From Callipepla californica brunnescens (lineage: Eukaryota; Chordata; Aves; Galliformes; Odontophoridae), in contig JALIRH010000062.1 in the NCBI GenBank assembly GCA_023055505.1, forward strand, positions 2,297,115 to 2,361,114: DNA of 64,000 nucleotides, in the 5' to 3' direction. The notes below the pieces were generated by a model, which was given only the letters and a program-made list of their open reading frames with translations, was not told the origin of the DNA and did no database searches. This document shows positions 60,821 to 64,000 of this stretch, piece after piece. The position numbers and the translations under genes are program-made. How positions within the stretch are numbered: position 1 is the first letter of the stretch; each line of letters starts with the position of its first letter.

Positions 60821-63800
60821 ACATCCTCAGTGCACTTCACTGTGGATTTCTGCACTATTCTCATTATTTGAACATTCTTGTTTCTGAATGTAGAAGAAAA
60901 ACCCTAAAATATTCTACAGTGTCAGAAATTATTCCAAAGTTTTAGGATAGAATTGGATAGAATATAAAGTGTCACAAATCGCAGAGATGAACAAGAAAAA
61001 ATATGATAGAATACTGCACAAACTGGAGAACTGAACAGATCGTTAAAAAACAAAAAAGTATGGAGAGAAGACATGAAGATAATCTTTTGAAAAATCTCTG
61101 ATAAATGTTTAGAACTCTTGAAATAATAAATGAAAGTTTAAAGGAGTAATCACTTTAAATTGAAATCCCATTGCTATATTAGATTGATAATTATATCTAT
61201 ATGTAAAACTTGGGATTGAAATGTGGATAAGCTTATGTTTAAGTAAGTTTCATGTACATATATATCATTCTAATAACCATTTAAAAAAAATAAATACATA
61301 AACAAACAAAAAACAAGGACAAGTAAAAACACATATTGTCTAATATTTCCCACCAGAGGACAACCCAGGTAGCTCCCTGCTGAACTTAAAATAATAATTT
61401 ATAGCTTCTGAAGTGTTTCATTTGCTACCGAGACTTTCTGAGAAGAGGATGGGAAAAAAAATCTATAGCTTGGAAATCATCAGTATGTTTTCTAATCTAT
61501 AACAGCAAATCTTAGAAGCGCTATATTATTTCAGCACTTTGAAGAAATTAAATTTAGGAAACAGATAGTAAAGCTCTCATTAAAAAAAAAAAAAAAAAAG
61601 CAATCACAGAATCGTTATTGCTATGTTTTGTTCTGATTTGTGTTGTTTTTAACCTAAAGTAAGCTGAAATACTTGTTATTTAGATTGCATTTTCAGATTC
61701 AATACACCTTTTTGGTAAAATAAAAGACAGTGGCAGATATACATTAATACCAAAAAAACAAAAACAAACAAAGAAAAATGTTAGAACACCTGGAGTTTAT
61801 CCCTTTTATTACTGCATTTGCGTATTGCATATGCAATTTTGATTTCAGAAGTTTCAGAAAGAAACTTGTCATCACAGATTCTTCAGTCAATCCAATGAAT
61901 CTCTTTGTGATCACTCTGAAGGACAAATGCTGTTTTTAACACACACTGCGCTGGCATATTTCAGGTAGATTTTTATCATTTACTTTTATTCCAAAGGGAT
62001 AATTCTTCATTGCAAAGTATTAAATAGCTTCTGCTAATACACGAAAGTTTCTTGCTGAGTCTAGAGAGATAAAGACAAAGTATATCCTGATTTGCCTGCT
62101 AAACCTCAATTAACCTTCATTATAAATAATTTCTGACTGATAATTTCACAGTTTTTATGTGAACTTTTCATAGACACTGAATTTTAAAATTTTGTACTTG
62201 CATATGAATGCCTTGCACCATTTAATCAGGGAATATAGTATAATGTGTTTCGCATGACTAATCCAAACAATATGAATATTCATGGAAATTTCATGTGATT
62301 TTCAATATTTAAAGGTTGCTTTTTTTTTTATGTTTAATCTTCTTATATATAATCCAACAGGCAAAGAAGCTCAGCACATATGAAGTCCAAAGGTACATGA
62401 ATTATGCATTTTGAATTAGTCATTATACCTAAGTCCATAAATTTGAGCATTAATAATATGTTGTGAACCTCAAAGACCTTCCACTCTATTAAATTCATTC
62501 TGAAGTAAATTCATATAAAGCAATTTTTATGTTCTTTCATATTAATTCCAGACTATTTCACTTTTGCTATGATCATCAATTGATACAATGATTACAATGA
62601 AGTTGACAGACATGCATAATTTTTCATGTTATGTATTCCATTTACACATGACTCAGACATTCTGAAACAAACAAAAACAATCAACAATAACACCAAAAGC
62701 AAACAAAACAACCCACAAATACATTAAAAGAAAGAAAACAACAACAAAAACACAGTGGCCTAGCTCATTCAGGGAGCTAAATCTAGGAAAAGCTTTAATT
62801 GTTTGCTTGAAGAAATTCAATCTGTTTTCAACTGGTCACATCACTATGGAGCTAAATAATAAAAGTAAAAAACATTCACGTTTCAGAATTTTTCTCCTTC
62901 TGTTAGTTTACAAAACTGCACTCCACTATCAATGTTGCCATTAAATTCACCATTTGTATCTTATATATATTGCAAAGTATTCTGTACAGACCAAATAATA
63001 AGGATGTGCTCAGCATTAGACTATAGTGATTTGAATATCTATAGATATTTTTTTAAATATGTTTGAGTACACTTGGAGTAACAGGGTATATTTTCAAAAG
63101 GTGAAGATTTCAGCTTATCAGTGACATGAGCATAATTATAGACAGTTAACGTTATATGTCATAGGACTATCTAAAAATTAAACCATATATTCAAGCAAAT
63201 GTTAAAGAATAAAAAAAAAAATGAAGATGAAATTCCATTTTAAGTTTCTAATTCTATTTACTCTTCCTAGGTATCAATGCAATTGCATAATCATGTAGTT
63301 AATCCACTCCTCGATCCATTTCTCACTATAGAGAAAACCAGTAACTTGATGAAGAATATAAGAATATTTTGCACACTACTAGTTCAGCCTTGAATATACA
63401 GTAAAGGGGTACTGCTAATTTATTACTGCCAGATAAATCTCAATATTTTCTTAAAAATGTGTCCAGGCACAGGAAAAAAAATGAAATTAAGCTAAACTTT
63501 TGGACATTTCACTCCATCTTATTCAATAAATTTAAATTTTTATTACTATTATTGTTGTTGTTAATTATTATTATTATTTTAAAATATCAGGACAGATCCT
63601 TCCTTTATTTGAAGAGAACAAAATTCTGACTGTGCTTAATCTTTATTCTATGTATCTGCTTTTTTATGAAAAGCAGCTTTTTTCCTTAATTTCCTTAATT
63701 TCCTTAATTTCCTTAATTTGCCAGAAAGACTAATTTCCTCAATGCAGATAAGATATATTTTATTTTATACAAGCAATAATTAAATATTGTAATAAAGTCT

Positions 63801-64000
63801 ACCCACAATTAGAAGCTGCAGCTGAATTAAACAGCTGACTGAAATGTATAATGGAAATATGATCAAAACTTTGTTAAACCTTACTTTGGAAATTCAAAGA
63901 AAATTTGAACAGTTTAACTTGAATTCTCCTTTCTGATTCCACACTTCTTCTTTTTCATATTAGAATAAGGCTTCAAAAGGTTTACTTAACACTGAGTTTT
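60821..64000. other. AT-rich non-coding stretch to the window end
   Basis: Holds an A18 run at 61582-61599, A/C-rich sequence at about 62664-62755, ATT/GTT triplets at about 63540-63580 and a 9-bp tandem repeat at 63684-63719. No gene or transposon recognised. Confidence 0.58.
63684..63719. repeat. 9-bp tandem repeat, four perfect units
   Basis: CCTTAATTT occurs four times in succession. Confidence 0.96.

Noticed and set aside
1..64000. CRISPR arrays, tRNA, rRNA or bacterial operons
   Set aside because: No evenly spaced direct repeats with unique spacers, no cloverleaf or rRNA core seen, and the repeat content is clearly avian.

Overview
The window looks like non-coding DNA from a bird, most likely a galliform such as chicken. 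Three sequence signs support this. First, it is AT-rich and full of decayed CR1 LINE copies whose 3' ends carry the avian octamer tail built on ATTCTATG (best seen at 10032-10063). Second, positions 1-507 hold an internally deleted mariner element that I recognise as Galluhop-like, a family described from chicken. Third, a solo endogenous-retrovirus LTR of ERVL-like character sits at 55408-55953. The species call is inference from repeat families, not from a gene.

I find no host protein-coding gene, rRNA, tRNA or CRISPR. The longest open frames are either transposon-derived (the CR1 endonuclease frame at 58792-59322, the CR1 reverse-transcriptase end of 52577-53107, CR1 tails at 28286-28675 and 35427-35660) or products of low-complexity A/C tracts (18399-18810). 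The rest are short and have no recognisable domain or convincing splice context. The window is therefore an intergenic desert or the inside of a very large intron; the sequence alone cannot decide which.

Layout: 1-507 mariner remnant; 3555-4105 CR1(-); 5375-6498 three CR1 pieces in +/-/+ orientation; 9500-10063 CR1(+) missing its middle; 11128-12072 CR1(+) endonuclease-to-RT remnant; 12779-13812 CR1(-) placed head-to-head with 13850-14750 CR1(+); 15319-15432 CR1 tail(+); 21641-22082 CR1(-); 28324-28754 and 28767-29112 two CR1(-) in tandem; 34966-35606 CR1(+); 39320-39460 partial LTR; 39682-40235 and 40990-41645 CR1(-); 50779-50936 CR1 tail(+); 52917-53980 CR1(+) with a visible RT FADD box; 55367-56062 CR1(+) tail split by the solo LTR; 58900-59610 CR1(-) endonuclease domain; 59862-60108 and 60117-60820 two CR1(-). 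Between them lie long AT-rich stretches with many microsatellites: (TTTTA)n, (GAATA)n, (TATC)n, (AAAAT)n, (AAT)n and many A/C-rich CAAAA-type runs.

Nothing here suggests a cooperating gene system. The interest lies in the repeat archaeology: a nested LTR whose boundaries are fixed by the interrupted CR1 and a 5-bp target-site duplication, an inverted-middle CR1 composite, an internally deleted mariner, and an internal CR1 A-tract that has grown into poly-A at the same place in two separate copies.
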